DNA of 64,000 nt from Palsa-1400 sp036501625. Lineage in GTDB: Bacteria > Verrucomicrobiota > Verrucomicrobiia > Limisphaerales > Palsa-1400. Both the position numbers and the translations under genes were made by a program. Positions 26,453 through 35,963 of the stretch are shown here, in pieces. How positions within the stretch are numbered: the first letter of the stretch is position 1; each line of letters begins with the position of its first letter. The stretch is from NCBI GenBank assembly GCA_036501625.1, contig DASXZY010000045.1, positions 62,001 to 126,000 on the forward strand, read 5' to 3'. Below the pieces are notes generated by a model. The model had not been told where the DNA came from. It did not search any database and saw nothing but the letters and a program-made list of their open reading frames with translations.

Positions 26453-27931
26453 CTAAGGCGCGTTCTTCTCCTCGCGGAACAATCCAATCTCAGAAATGTC
26501 CGGGCAGGCGGCGGCTTGGGTGATACGCAATCGCACTTTGTCCGTTGTCACATCCGGGCCGCGGGTCAGGCGGCAGTTGCCGATGCTCGAACCGCGCGCG
26601 AATTCCTTCCACTGCCCGTCCTGCCATTGTTCCAAGGCGAAGCCCTCAACGCGCTGGCCCAACGGCAAATACTCGCGCAGGCGCGCGACATTGAATGTCA
26701 TCGGGCGGGCAAAATCCAATTCAATGTCCGCGCTGGTCACGCCGTCGCCGGCGCACCAATACGTATCCCGCTTGCCGTCAGTCACATTTTCCGCGCGGTA
26801 GCGGTGCGATTTCCCGCGGACGCTGGAGGCGGTGACGCGCGCCAGGCGAGCGAGGTCGCGGGCAAAAATGGCGTCGCGGCGCCGGGCGAATTCCAGCAGA
26901 GAGGCCACGTCGGGCGGATGAATCTGGCCGCGCTGATCGGGCGGAATGTTCAGGAGCATCGTCGCGCCCCGGCCCGCGGATTTGAAATATATGTCCAGCA
27001 ATTGATCGGCTGTTTTAACGCGGGCATCCTCGCTGGGATGATAAAACCAGCCGGGGCGGATGGAGACATCGCACTCGGCGGGCAGCCAATCGGAACCGGG
27101 GCGGTCGCCGTGGTTGAGGCGTTCGGAATCGGCGTTGCCGGGATAGAACTCGCGGCGGTTGAGGGTTTCCCAGCACGGGTCGCCCGCGATGCCGCGCTCG
27201 TTTCCGACCCAGCGGATGTCCGGGCCAGCGTCGCTGAAGATGCAGGCCATCGGCTGCAACCGGCGCACCAAAGCAATCGTGCCCGGCCAGTCATAATACG
27301 TTTTGTTGTCAATGTGCCGCGTCTCGCGCGTGCCGCCGTAATAGCCATCGCCGCCGTTGGCGCCGTCGAACCAGACTTCGGAGATCGGGCCGTATTTAGT
27401 CAGCAACTCCGTCAATTGATTGCGGTAATAAGTGATGTAATCCGGCGTCCCATAAATCGGGGAATGCCGGTCCCAGGGCGAAAGATAAACTCCGAATTTC
27501 ACCCCTTCCTTGCGGCAGGCTTGGGAAAGGTCCTTCACGACATCGCCATTCCCGCCCCGCCATTGGCTGTGTTTGACGGAATGATCAGTGAAGGCGGATG
27601 GCCAAAGGCAAAAGCCATCGTGATGCTTGCAAGTAAGGATCAATTCCTTCATGCCCGCTTGGCGGGCCACGCCGGCGATCTGCGCGGGATTGAAATCAGA
27701 CGGATTGAAGACGGACTCGCTCTCGTCGCCGTAGCCCCACTCCTTGCCGGTAAACGTATCGACGGTGAAATGGGCGAAGCCGACAAATTCCATCTGCTCC
27801 CACTGAAGCTGGCGCTCCGAGGGCACAGGTCCATAGGGCGCGGGAGGTTCAACTGCCGCGAATGTTGGGATTGACGCCGAGAGCGCCAGCGCGGAGAGGC
27901 ATAAAAAACGTCCAATGTGCATGCCGCGCAT
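26453..27931 (-). CDS. Alpha-L-fucosidase (GH29), exported
   Basis: About 492 residues, with a signal peptide (MRGMHIGRFLCLSALALSAS, cleavage near TFA) followed by the GH29 barrel. Diagnostic segments are EFVGFAHFTVDTFTGKEWGY, CKHHDGFCLWPSAFTDHSVK, YLSPWDRHS and the nucleophile region EVWFDGANGGDG. The C-terminal part (from about 370) is a discoidin-like beta-sandwich domain (TASSVRGKSHRYRAENVTDG). It releases fucose from glycans outside the cytoplasm. Start could instead be the ATG at 27922. Lies near the S53 gene with a 58-base gap, same strand. Confidence 0.9.
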   Translation of the reverse strand: MRGMHIGRFLCLSALALSASIPTFAAVEPPAPYGPVPSERQLQWEQMEFVGFAHFTVDTFTGKEWGYGDESESVFNPSDFNPAQIAGVARQAGMKELILTCKHHDGFCLWPSAFTDHSVKHSQWRGGNGDVVKDLSQACRKEGVKFGVYLSPWDRHSPIYGTPDYITYYRNQLTELLTKYGPISEVWFDGANGGDGYYGGTRETRHIDNKTYYDWPGTIALVRRLQPMACIFSDAGPDIRWVGNERGIAGDPCWETLNRREFYPGNADSERLNHGDRPGSDWLPAECDVSIRPGWFYHPSEDARVKTADQLLDIYFKSAGRGATMLLNIPPDQRGQIHPPDVASLLEFARRRDAIFARDLARLARVTASSVRGKSHRYRAENVTDGKRDTYWCAGDGVTSADIELDFARPMTFNVARLREYLPLGQRVEGFALEQWQDGQWKEFARGSSIGNCRLTRGPDVTTDKVRLRITQAAACPDISEIGLFREEKNAP

Positions 27932-28060
27932 TTTCGCATCGGCGGAGCGCGAAGCAAGTAAAGAGCGGCAGCCCTTTGGCCGATGTAGAAAGCGGTTTGG
28001 CCCAGAATAACGCGAATTTGAATAGCCAGCAAACGGAGAACCGTGCCAAACTGATATAAC

Positions 28061-31000
28061 ATGATGAAAAGACAATTGGCGGCCCACCTCGTCCTTTTCA
28101 TGGGTTTTTTGGCGGCCGCCGTTTCGCTTCGCGCGGCCTCACAGACATTGGACACCAACGATCCCAGCGGGACTTCCTCCTTTAATACCGGGGGACAGTG
28201 GCCTATCGGTGAGGCTCCCAGCGCGGGCATCGATTATTTTACCGGGCCGTTTTATATGCGCACGCCGCCCAACGCCAACAGTTATGGGTTTGGCGGGCAT
28301 TCGCTGACGCTCCAACCGGGAACCTCCAGCGGCGGCGCTCCAGCATTCGATTTCCTTTACGAAGGCACGGGCACAACCACCGGGAAGCCCAACATTTACA
28401 CCATCAACAACCTCACCAACGCGGGCGGATGCATCCGCAGCGAGGCTGGCGGCGGCAACTTGTGCGTCATTGCCGGCTCCATGTTTGTCCTGAGCAACAG
28501 CACCATTGAGGCGGACCAAAGTCCGTTCGTTATCGCTGCCAACCTCTCCGGCCACGCCACCCTGACCAATCTGAATCCAGAAGGGCAAAGTTTTGGCACC
28601 GTCACCTACACGGGTTCCAACGCGGGCTTCAACGGCGTTTTGTTTCTTGGGACTCGCGCGACGGTCATTCTTGGCAGCCAGCGAAGCTTGCCGGGCAACC
28701 CAACTGTCTTCAATCGCGGCCAGATCGTATTGAGTTCGGGTTCCACTTTGGAGGATGTCGCCGGCGTGACGTTGAGCAACTCGAACGGCGGCATTACTCT
28801 CAAGGGCACGTCCACCATTTCGCCCGCCTCGGCTGGCCTTATCACAACCATTCTGGAGCCGATCACCGACAACGGGTCCGGAAGCCCGCTCATCAAAGGC
28901 GGCCCCGGCACTTTGACTCTTTTCGCTTCCAATTATTTTTCGGCGTTGGAACTGCTGGGCACAAGCGCCGGTTCGCAACTGAACATCAACCACCCTTATG
29001 CCATCGGCATCGGCCCATTCAAGATCAACGGCGGCAACAACGCCGCCATCGACAACAACAGCGGCGACAATGTGACCATCGCGACCGCCAATTCCCAAAT
29101 CTGGAGCAACGATTTCACGTTCATCGGCACGCAAAGCTTGAACATGGGAAACGGCGCCGTCAGCCTGGGCGGCCCACGCACGGTTGCTGTTCTCAACGGG
29201 ACTTTCGCCGTCGGCCCTGTCACGGACAACGGCAGTGGCTACGGCCTGACCAAGATGGGGCCGGGCACATTGGCGTTCAACGGCGGCGGCGCTTACACCG
29301 GCCCGACAGTCATCGGCGGCGGCACGCTTGCCTGCTCGGGCGCGGGCTTGAGCAGCGCTTCCATCACGATTGGCGCAGGCACGACGCTGGATGTCTCCAG
29401 TCTCAACGGCGGCCTGGCATTGCCGCCCAAAAGCATCCTCCTCGGCAGCGGGACGGTCAATGGCTCTCTCCAAGACAATATCGACACGGCCATTTTCCCC
29501 GGCGGCAACGCTACTCCGGGCACACTAACCGTCACGGGCGATCTTACATTTGACGGCGCCGGCACGGTCGTCTTCGATCTGTCTGACCCGAACACCAATA
29601 GCGGGCCCGCCAACGATTTGATTGTCGTCGGCGGAACGCTCGACCTCCGCGGGCCAACCACCTTCAATATCACTTCGGGCGGCACGCTGGCCGGGACTTA
29701 TACGCTCATCACTTACGAATCTTTGCTTGGCAACATTTCGACCATCACCGTCCCGGACGGCTTCGTGGTTTTCAATAATCCGAAACTCAACGCCATCCAA
29801 CTCAACGTCACGCAGCCTTTGGTCATTACGCAACAGCCAACAAACATTCTGAATCAAACGGCGGGGACCAATGTCAATATTTGTGTCACCGCGGAAACCT
29901 CCACCTCGAATGCGCTCACGTTTCAATGGCTCAAAAACGGCAATCTCATCCCGCCAGGCGATACCAATTACCTGGGCGCCGCCAGCTCGTGCCTGGGCAT
30001 CAGCAATCTCCAGGCTTCCCAAGGCGGCGCTTTCAGCGTCATGGTCAGCGATGGCTCCAACGTCGTCGTCAGCCTGCCGGCCGATGTGACCGTCGTCGGC
30101 CCGGGCATTACGCTCCTGGCCGAAACGAGCGCGGTCAGCAACGCGGTGCCGCTGCCTTCGCTGAACCAGTTTACCATCCGCGGTGTCAATTCCAATTTTG
30201 TCAAACAGGCCGGCACGCCGAATATCATTCCCAACGACCCCGGCGGCAGCGAGATATGGTACCAATGGTCGCCGTCTCCCGTGGCTGTCAGCAGCGGAAT
30301 GGTGACCCTCAGCACGTTGGGGAGCGATTTCGACACAACCATCGGCGCCTACACCAGCCCATCGCCCGGCAAACTCGTTCCGGTGCCCTCGGCCATCAAC
30401 GACGATGACGCCGCCGGTTACTTGAATAGCCTGATGAGTTTCTACGCCGTATCCGGGACGACGTATTACATTGGCGTGGATGGCTTTTATGGAGCGCAGG
30501 GAAATCTCGTCTTGACGATGCTGTATCAGCCTGGCTCGGACCCGCTTCCTGTCAACGTCGGCACGCCAATCGATATCGTTTCATCAAACGGCGCCACTGT
30601 GGTGTTGGCCAGCCCGTGGCCGGCCAACAATTGCAATTGGCTCTTCAACGGCCTGTTGATCGCGACCAACCTTCCCAGCCTGGTGATCTCCAATCTGTCT
30701 CCCAGCAATACCGGCGCTTACATCGCAAGCCTGGCCACGCCTCGCGGCTTAACCATCAATTCAGAACCGATCCTGGTGCAAATCAACCTCCAACAGGATG
30801 GCAGCACGGATGCCAATTCCTTTATCGGAAACAAGTTTCTCAACTCGGCCAACGACGGCTTCATGCCCCCCGGCGGGCAGGGCCAGGCCATCAAACTGGG
30901 CGACTCCAGCGGCTACAGCGACAGCCAGACTTTCAGCATCGCCCACGGCTGCGTGAGCGAACCTCACCAGCCATTGCTCTGCACGGCGGACGTCTGCTGC

Positions 31001-31486
31001 GCGAATTGGTACACCTACTCCGCGCCGACCGCGGGCACGTTGGAGATTAGCACCGTCAACGCGGCCACGACTTTTCCAACGATTGTCGGCGTTTTCCAAG
31101 CCATGCCTCTCAACGCCTATGGGTTTCCTTCCACGCTCGTCGCCTGCGGTTCCTTTCAGAGCGGCCTCCAGCCTTCGCTTTACATCCCGAAAGTTGCGTC
31201 CGGCCAGAACTTCTGCGTCATGGTCCAGCCTCAAACCGGGGCGAGCGCCTGCGATTCGGGGAGTTATAATCTGAGCCTCTATTTTGCCAGTTGCGATCTG
31301 GCCATCACCAAAACAGCCAGCACGGTGAACATCGCCTGGCCATCGGCCTGCGGCACCAATCTTGAGTCCGCGGCCTCGCCAAAAGGCCCCTGGAGTTCCG
31401 TCTCAGCCGCCATCACCAAAGGCGCCAGCGCTTACAGTTGCACGCTGCCCGTCGCCCCTGGCAATTTGTTCTTTATGTTGAGATAA
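28061..31486 (+). CDS. Large secreted protein with autotransporter-associated repeats, Ig-like and PPC-like domains
   Basis: The 1141-residue exported protein has a signal peptide (MKRQLAAHLVLFMGFLAAAV, cleavage after about LRA). The first half holds beta-helix repeats (GSGYGLTKMGPGTLAFNGGG and similar, the autotransporter-associated pattern). An Ig-like domain (about 595-690, FQWLKNGNLIPPGDTN) and two beta-sandwich repeats follow (SEIWYQWSPSP...TTYYIGVDGF; CCANWYTYSAP). There is no C-terminal outer-membrane barrel, so it is not a classical autotransporter. A cell-surface or extracellular role is inferred. An ATG at 28061 or 28064 starts it. Confidence 0.88.
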   Translation: MMKRQLAAHLVLFMGFLAAAVSLRAASQTLDTNDPSGTSSFNTGGQWPIGEAPSAGIDYFTGPFYMRTPPNANSYGFGGHSLTLQPGTSSGGAPAFDFLYEGTGTTTGKPNIYTINNLTNAGGCIRSEAGGGNLCVIAGSMFVLSNSTIEADQSPFVIAANLSGHATLTNLNPEGQSFGTVTYTGSNAGFNGVLFLGTRATVILGSQRSLPGNPTVFNRGQIVLSSGSTLEDVAGVTLSNSNGGITLKGTSTISPASAGLITTILEPITDNGSGSPLIKGGPGTLTLFASNYFSALELLGTSAGSQLNINHPYAIGIGPFKINGGNNAAIDNNSGDNVTIATANSQIWSNDFTFIGTQSLNMGNGAVSLGGPRTVAVLNGTFAVGPVTDNGSGYGLTKMGPGTLAFNGGGAYTGPTVIGGGTLACSGAGLSSASITIGAGTTLDVSSLNGGLALPPKSILLGSGTVNGSLQDNIDTAIFPGGNATPGTLTVTGDLTFDGAGTVVFDLSDPNTNSGPANDLIVVGGTLDLRGPTTFNITSGGTLAGTYTLITYESLLGNISTITVPDGFVVFNNPKLNAIQLNVTQPLVITQQPTNILNQTAGTNVNICVTAETSTSNALTFQWLKNGNLIPPGDTNYLGAASSCLGISNLQASQGGAFSVMVSDGSNVVVSLPADVTVVGPGITLLAETSAVSNAVPLPSLNQFTIRGVNSNFVKQAGTPNIIPNDPGGSEIWYQWSPSPVAVSSGMVTLSTLGSDFDTTIGAYTSPSPGKLVPVPSAINDDDAAGYLNSLMSFYAVSGTTYYIGVDGFYGAQGNLVLTMLYQPGSDPLPVNVGTPIDIVSSNGATVVLASPWPANNCNWLFNGLLIATNLPSLVISNLSPSNTGAYIASLATPRGLTINSEPILVQINLQQDGSTDANSFIGNKFLNSANDGFMPPGGQGQAIKLGDSSGYSDSQTFSIAHGCVSEPHQPLLCTADVCCANWYTYSAPTAGTLEISTVNAATTFPTIVGVFQAMPLNAYGFPSTLVACGSFQSGLQPSLYIPKVASGQNFCVMVQPQTGASACDSGSYNLSLYFASCDLAITKTASTVNIAWPSACGTNLESAASPKGPWSSVSAAITKGASAYSCTLPVAPGNLFFMLR

Positions 31487-31506
31487 CCTTCCGCTCCGAG
31501 GAGGCG

Positions 31507-31920
31507 CTATTCCTCCGGCTCGTAACGGGTGACGTTGAGCCTTTCGAAGTCGCGGTCGAATGAAGCAATTCCGACATTCTCATCGTCGGCGCCAGCGGCA
31601 AGAAAGGCGTCCGCGAAACCCACGTTGATCGTTTGCAATCTCTCAAGCGCCGAAAACACTTGGGTGGCATCCCGGACCTTCACGCCATGCTGTCGCAACA
31701 GCACAGAAATCTTTTCCGCCGCGATCTTTCGTTCGACACTGTAAAATGAAGTAAGAGCATAAAACGCCTCCGCGACGATGACCGGGGACATGTCGAGCGT
31801 GATTTCTCCCGCGCCCGCTCGCTCGAACAGTTTCCTGGCGGCTTGCGCGTGCGCCGCGGGACTGCCCGACAGAAAACGCAGCAGAATGTTCGTATCGACA
31901 AGATACCGCGTGCCGCTCAC
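31507..31920 (-). CDS. vapC: VapC-family PIN-domain toxin
   Basis: The 137-residue PIN-domain RNase has conserved acidic residues in the expected order: YLVDTNILLR, VIVAEAFYAL, NVGFADAFLAA and IASFDRDFERL. VapC toxins cut RNA, often tRNA or rRNA, when freed from the antitoxin. The GTG start at 31920 overlaps the antitoxin stop (GTGA), the usual coupling. The antitoxin reading frame is broken upstream, so the toxin may be unregulated or defective. Confidence 0.9.
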   Translation of the reverse strand: MSGTRYLVDTNILLRFLSGSPAAHAQAARKLFERAGAGEITLDMSPVIVAEAFYALTSFYSVERKIAAEKISVLLRQHGVKVRDATQVFSALERLQTINVGFADAFLAAGADDENVGIASFDRDFERLNVTRYEPEE

Positions 31921-32188
31921 TGGCGCCCCTCGGATGAGGCTTCGCGGGCGATCGCAGCGCGCGCGGCGCGTTTTTCGTCACGAGTGCTTGACGCGGGCCT
32001 TCCCAGCTTGACGCTTCCAAATAATTCATCCAACGGCGGGACCGGACTTTTTTGACAGGAAGACCCTTCGCCATTTCCCAAAGCTGCTGCGCGCGCAAAA
32101 ACTGCATCGACCCATCCGCGAGCGGCGGAGAACACACGCGCTTCCGGGAAGCTCGCTCGTTATGAGACTTCTTTTCGCTTTGATTCAT
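31917..32188 (-). pseudogene. Cognate VapC antitoxin gene, frameshifted at an A6 run
   Basis: An ATG at 32188 opens a frame (MNQSEKKSHNERASRKRVCS...QLWEMAKGLPVKK) that leaves the antitoxin-like track at six As (T-run 32048-32053 on the plus strand). One base back, the other frame continues SPVPPLDELFGSVKLGRPAS and ends EASSEGRQ with a stop overlapping the toxin start. Adding one A would give a 90-residue antitoxin of normal size. Either the gene is inactive, or this is an assembly indel, or slippage restores the frame. The family is uncertain. Confidence 0.6.
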
Positions 32189-32231
32189 GGAGAGAATCCT
32201 GGGAAATTTCCCAGGTGCAACACGCCAAAAC

Positions 32232-33101
32232 CTACTTCGCCAGCGCGACCAGGTAACGTTGCAGCCGCTCCGCCTGGGAGGCGGATTTCTGCTGGGTATA
32301 GACCAGATGCAGCGTGTGGCAAATGCGCTGCAAAATTCGCCGCGATGTCAGGGGCGCAAGGAAGCTGTCCTCGAATTTCTGCTGCAACGCCACCGCCAGC
32401 TTCACGCAGTCCGCCTTGACCAGCAATCGCCCGCCGTGGAAAGGATCAATGTATAGCTCCGCGCGGCTCGATTGGAATCGGCACAGAAAATGACCCGGCA
32501 GCCCAATCCCAGCCATCGGCAGCCGCAAACGCCGCGCCAGAAACAAATAAAGCACGCTCAAACTAATCGCGTTGCCCACCCGCCGGTCCAGCACGCGATT
32601 GAAATAGCTATTCTCCGGATCGTAAAAGTTCTGCTCGTCGGCGCTAAACTTCAACTGCCGAAAAAGGTAGTCGTTAATCACCCGGATGATCTGATCGACC
32701 GCGCCGTTTAAATCCAGCCGCTGTCGCAATTCCCCAGCGTGATCGTCCAGCACCGCCGAATAGGCTTCCAGGTTGATTTTGGGATATTGCGTGCGGCAGA
32801 GCAGCAACACGCCTTTTTCGAGGTCAAAATCCTCGCCTTGGCTCAAGCAAAAACCCAAAAACCGGGTATCCGCGTCCTGCCGGGCGAAATGGCCCACAAT
32901 CTCGGTCGCGCGCCGGCGCAAAACGGGATCATTGCTCAAGACATGCTCGCTCATCCACTTGGAACTGGAAGGCCCGTAGGACAGGATGGTTTGCCGCACT
33001 GTGTGATATACCTTGGGGTCCTCATCCGCCAGCAGGCTGATTAAAGCTTTTCGATGCTTTTCATCCAAAATCCCGGCTGATTTGGCTTGGGGCAAACTCA
33101 T
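32232..33101 (-). CDS. SirB1-like transglutaminase-fold protein
   Basis: The 289-residue protein starts MSLPQAKSAGILDEKHRKAL at 33101; an upstream TTG is possible. The N-terminal part is alpha-helical with HEAT-like repeats (LADEDPKVYHTVRQTILSYG). The C-terminal half matches the SirB1/Transglut_core2 type (DRRVGNAISLSVLYLFLARR, then LRLPMAGIGLPGHFLCRF). The family has no settled biochemistry; the usual Cys is absent from the motif seen, where Asn-Ala-Ile-Ser occurs. Role unknown. Confidence 0.8.
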   Translation of the reverse strand: MSLPQAKSAGILDEKHRKALISLLADEDPKVYHTVRQTILSYGPSSSKWMSEHVLSNDPVLRRRATEIVGHFARQDADTRFLGFCLSQGEDFDLEKGVLLLCRTQYPKINLEAYSAVLDDHAGELRQRLDLNGAVDQIIRVINDYLFRQLKFSADEQNFYDPENSYFNRVLDRRVGNAISLSVLYLFLARRLRLPMAGIGLPGHFLCRFQSSRAELYIDPFHGGRLLVKADCVKLAVALQQKFEDSFLAPLTSRRILQRICHTLHLVYTQQKSASQAERLQRYLVALAK

Positions 33102-33260
33102 ACGGCATGATGACAATGGGGTAAGCAACGTAATAATTCAAGCAAAATCAACGGAGAATTCATCGCTGCATCGGCGCCGGATAAATTCTTCTTTAGGCGG
33201 ACAGTGGACGCGCATGATTGCATGCTTGAGATATTCGCCTCCAACTGGAAAAATGGGCGC

Positions 33261-33995
33261 ATGAGAAAGCTGCATTCGTCTTTCCTGGCGCTCCTGTGCT
33301 GTGCGCTGGCGGTGTGCGCGGCGCGCGCGCAGGAACCTCAAAACAGCGCCGCCCGGATGCCGCCGAAACTCGCGCCGGAGCGATTTGAGAAGGAAATCAA
33401 CGCACTTCTCGCATTGGACAAAACCAATCCGCCGCCGCACGGCGCCATTCTCTTCACCGGCAGCAGCATTATTCGGAAATGGGACAGGCTTTCAGAGCAA
33501 ATGGCTCCGCTGCCCGTCTTCGATCGCGCTTTCGGCGGCTCCGTCACGACCGACCTGCTTTACTACATGGATAAAGTCGTGCTGCCCTACGAGCCGCGAA
33601 TCATCGTTTACTATTGCGGCTCCAACGACATCAATGCTGGCCGCAAGGCGGCGGCGGTCTTCGACGGTTTCCGCCAGTTCGCCGAGCGCGTTCATGCGGC
33701 GCTGCCCAAGACGCGAATTTTATACATTTCCATCAACCGCGCCCCGCAAAAGGAAAGCAAATGGAACGTCGTCAACGCCGCCAACGACCTGGCGCGAAAT
33801 TACTGCGTGCAAAACGGCTGGCTCGGCTTCATCGACGTGAACCCGGCTTTATTCGACTCGCAGGGCAAATCGCGCCTGGAGCTTTTCCAGCCAGACAAAC
33901 TCCATTTCCGGGAACCCGCCTACAATTTACTCACCGCGATCATCAAGCCCGTCCTCGCCGCCGCCTGGCAGGAAGCGGGCAAGCCCCAGGAATAA
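33261..33995 (+). CDS. Exported SGNH/GDSL hydrolase
   Basis: The ATG at 33261 starts a signal peptide (MRKLHSSFLALLCCALAVCA, cleavage after RAQ) of a 244-residue protein. The SGNH blocks are ILFTGSSIIRKWD (block I Ser), YYCGSNDINAG (block III Gly-Ser-Asn-Asp) and FQPDKLHFREPAYN (block V Asp/His). Such enzymes are esterases, often acting on acylated glycans. Substrate unknown. Confidence 0.9.
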   Translation: MRKLHSSFLALLCCALAVCAARAQEPQNSAARMPPKLAPERFEKEINALLALDKTNPPPHGAILFTGSSIIRKWDRLSEQMAPLPVFDRAFGGSVTTDLLYYMDKVVLPYEPRIIVYYCGSNDINAGRKAAAVFDGFRQFAERVHAALPKTRILYISINRAPQKESKWNVVNAANDLARNYCVQNGWLGFIDVNPALFDSQGKSRLELFQPDKLHFREPAYNLLTAIIKPVLAAAWQEAGKPQE

Positions 33996-34281
33996 CGGCG
34001 CCGCCCGCCTTCCGCGAGGGTTGCCGCGGACTTCGGATCAATGTCACGACCGCGCCCGCGAGCATCATCACGCCGCCGGCAATTTCTCCAGCCGCGGACC
34101 CGCTGGTTAGCCGGGATGCCAGCAAATGAGCCTCCCGCGCTCGCCCGTTCCGGTCGATGGCGTCGTCGAAACCAGACAAATGCGAGTTGAAATTCAGCCG
34201 TCCTGCCAATAAGTTTGCGTTCTGAAAACTTACTTTATTGCGGGGTATCTCCAAGGGCTGCCTAAACAAACCCGGACGCTG

Positions 34282-35940
34282 TTGCGCAGTTGCGGTTACG
34301 GCTTGGCTTCGGGTTTGTCGGCGGTGGTGTTTCAATGGGCCATCAATGAAATCTACGCCAATGGCATTGCCGCGCTGGCCACCCGCTCCAAACCGGTCTT
34401 CATTTTCGGCACACTGGCGATCATGCTGGTTTCGTCCTTGATCGTCGGGCTTCTGCTCAACCTCTACTGCCCCGTGGCGGCTGGCAGCGGCATTCCTCAA
34501 CTGAAGCTCGCTTTTTGGAAGGATTTTGGAACGGTTCCGTTCCGCATCGCCTGGGTCAAGTTTATCGCGGGCATCGCCAGCATCGGCGGCGGCGCCAGCC
34601 TTGGGCGCGAAGGCCCCAGCGTGCAATTGGGCGGCGCCATCGCCTCCAACATCGCCGGGCTTGCGGGCGAGGCCAAGCAAAGCCGGCGCGCGGCGGCTGC
34701 TTCCGGCGCGGCGGCGGGACTGGCGGCCGCATTCAATGCGCCGCTGGCCGCCACCACGTTTGTGCTCGAAGAAATTATTGGCGACCTCAACAGCCGGATG
34801 CTCGGCGGCGTTCTGCTGGCTTCGGTGCTGGGAGCCTTGGCCGTGCATGGCATCATCGGCGCGCAACCCGCCTTTACCCTCAATGTCATTCAGGCTCCGA
34901 GTTGGGCCGCCTATGTGCTGACGCCCGTGGTCGCGGCCCTGGCCAGCCTGGTCGGCGTCGGATTTCAAAACTCCGCCCTCGGCCTGCGTCGATGGTCCAG
35001 AAATCTTGCCATCGTTCCTCCGTGGCTGCTGCCCGTCGCGGGCGGGTTGATTACCTGGGGCCTGGGCGTGGCCGTGTTTTGCTCGACCGGCAAGCTGGGC
35101 GTGTTCGGCCTCGGCTATGGCGACCTGAGCGACGCGTTGATCGGCGGCCGGAGTTGGACGTGGAACATCGCCGGGCTGATGCTGGTGGCGAAGTTCATCG
35201 CGACCTTTTGCTGTTACGGCCTCGGCGGTTGCGGCGGGATTTTTTCGCCCTGCCTCTTTTTCGGCGGCATGGTTGGGATTTTCGTCTCCAGCGTCGTCGG
35301 GCTGGAATGGCCGGTCGCGCACGCCGATATGGTCACTCTCGCGGTCGTCGGCATGAGCGCGACGCTGGGTGGAGTGGTCGGCGCGCCCGTGACGGGCATC
35401 TTGATTGTCTTCGAGATGACGCATGAATTCGCGCTGGTGCCGGCCTTGATGATCGGCGCGCTGATCAGCCAAAGCATCTCCCGCAAATTGACCGATGAGA
35501 ATTTTTACGACGCTCTCCTGGTGCAGGATGGCCATCGCATCGAAAAAGTCCGTCCGCCGCGCGACTTGTTGAGCTGGCAGCAATCGCTGGTCGGAGGAAT
35601 CATGACGGACCGCCCCGCCGTCGCCGCCGATTTGGCCCCCGCAGCCATCCAGCAACTTCTCAAATCCCACCCCTATGTGCGATTCCCGGCGACGCAGGAC
35701 GGAAAACTGGCGGGCATCCTGACGCGGAAGGAAGCGCAAGCCGCCCTGGCCGAAAAACGCGCGCCAATATTGGAGCCGGTCACCACTTGCCTGGCCGGCC
35801 AAACCGTGCGCGACTTGCAAACGCTGCTCATCAACTCCACCACGCAATTCGTAGTGGTGGTGGACGAGCACGGCGCCATCACCGGAGTCATCACGCTGCA
35901 CGATTTGCTCCGCGCGGAAGTCCAGAAGGCGGAGAGTTAG
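34282..35940 (+). CDS. ClC-family chloride transporter/channel with C-terminal CBS pair
   Basis: The roughly 552-residue membrane protein has the ClC signatures GSGIPQ, GREGPSVQLGG and GGCGGIFSPCLFFGG. The gating-glutamate position (Glu in GREGP) is retained, compatible with proton-coupled exchange or channel gating. Two CBS modules follow (from about residue 435: GGIMTDRPAV...GKLAGILTRKEAQ and TTCLAGQTVRDLQTLL...AITGVITLHDLL), usually nucleotide-binding regulators. No ATG fits the start: TTG at 34282 is one choice, but frame continues to 34213 through a credible first helix (KTYFIAGYLQGLPKQTRTLL), with CTG at 34222. The true start is unresolved. Confidence 0.88.
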   Translation: MRSCGYGLASGLSAVVFQWAINEIYANGIAALATRSKPVFIFGTLAIMLVSSLIVGLLLNLYCPVAAGSGIPQLKLAFWKDFGTVPFRIAWVKFIAGIASIGGGASLGREGPSVQLGGAIASNIAGLAGEAKQSRRAAAASGAAAGLAAAFNAPLAATTFVLEEIIGDLNSRMLGGVLLASVLGALAVHGIIGAQPAFTLNVIQAPSWAAYVLTPVVAALASLVGVGFQNSALGLRRWSRNLAIVPPWLLPVAGGLITWGLGVAVFCSTGKLGVFGLGYGDLSDALIGGRSWTWNIAGLMLVAKFIATFCCYGLGGCGGIFSPCLFFGGMVGIFVSSVVGLEWPVAHADMVTLAVVGMSATLGGVVGAPVTGILIVFEMTHEFALVPALMIGALISQSISRKLTDENFYDALLVQDGHRIEKVRPPRDLLSWQQSLVGGIMTDRPAVAADLAPAAIQQLLKSHPYVRFPATQDGKLAGILTRKEAQAALAEKRAPILEPVTTCLAGQTVRDLQTLLINSTTQFVVVVDEHGAITGVITLHDLLRAEVQKAES

Positions 35941-35963
35941 GCGCGCATCGGCGTCAATAAAAA

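Noticed and set aside
33943..34209. Minus-strand open frame of 88 codons, TTG start, with a hydrophobic stretch
   Set aside because: It overlaps the SGNH gene end and lacks a clear start or known homology, though a small membrane protein cannot be excluded.
34214..35901. Long minus-strand open frame opposite the ClC gene
   Set aside because: It mirrors the coding bias of the ClC gene and has shadow-type composition (His, Gln, Arg-rich), with no family signature.
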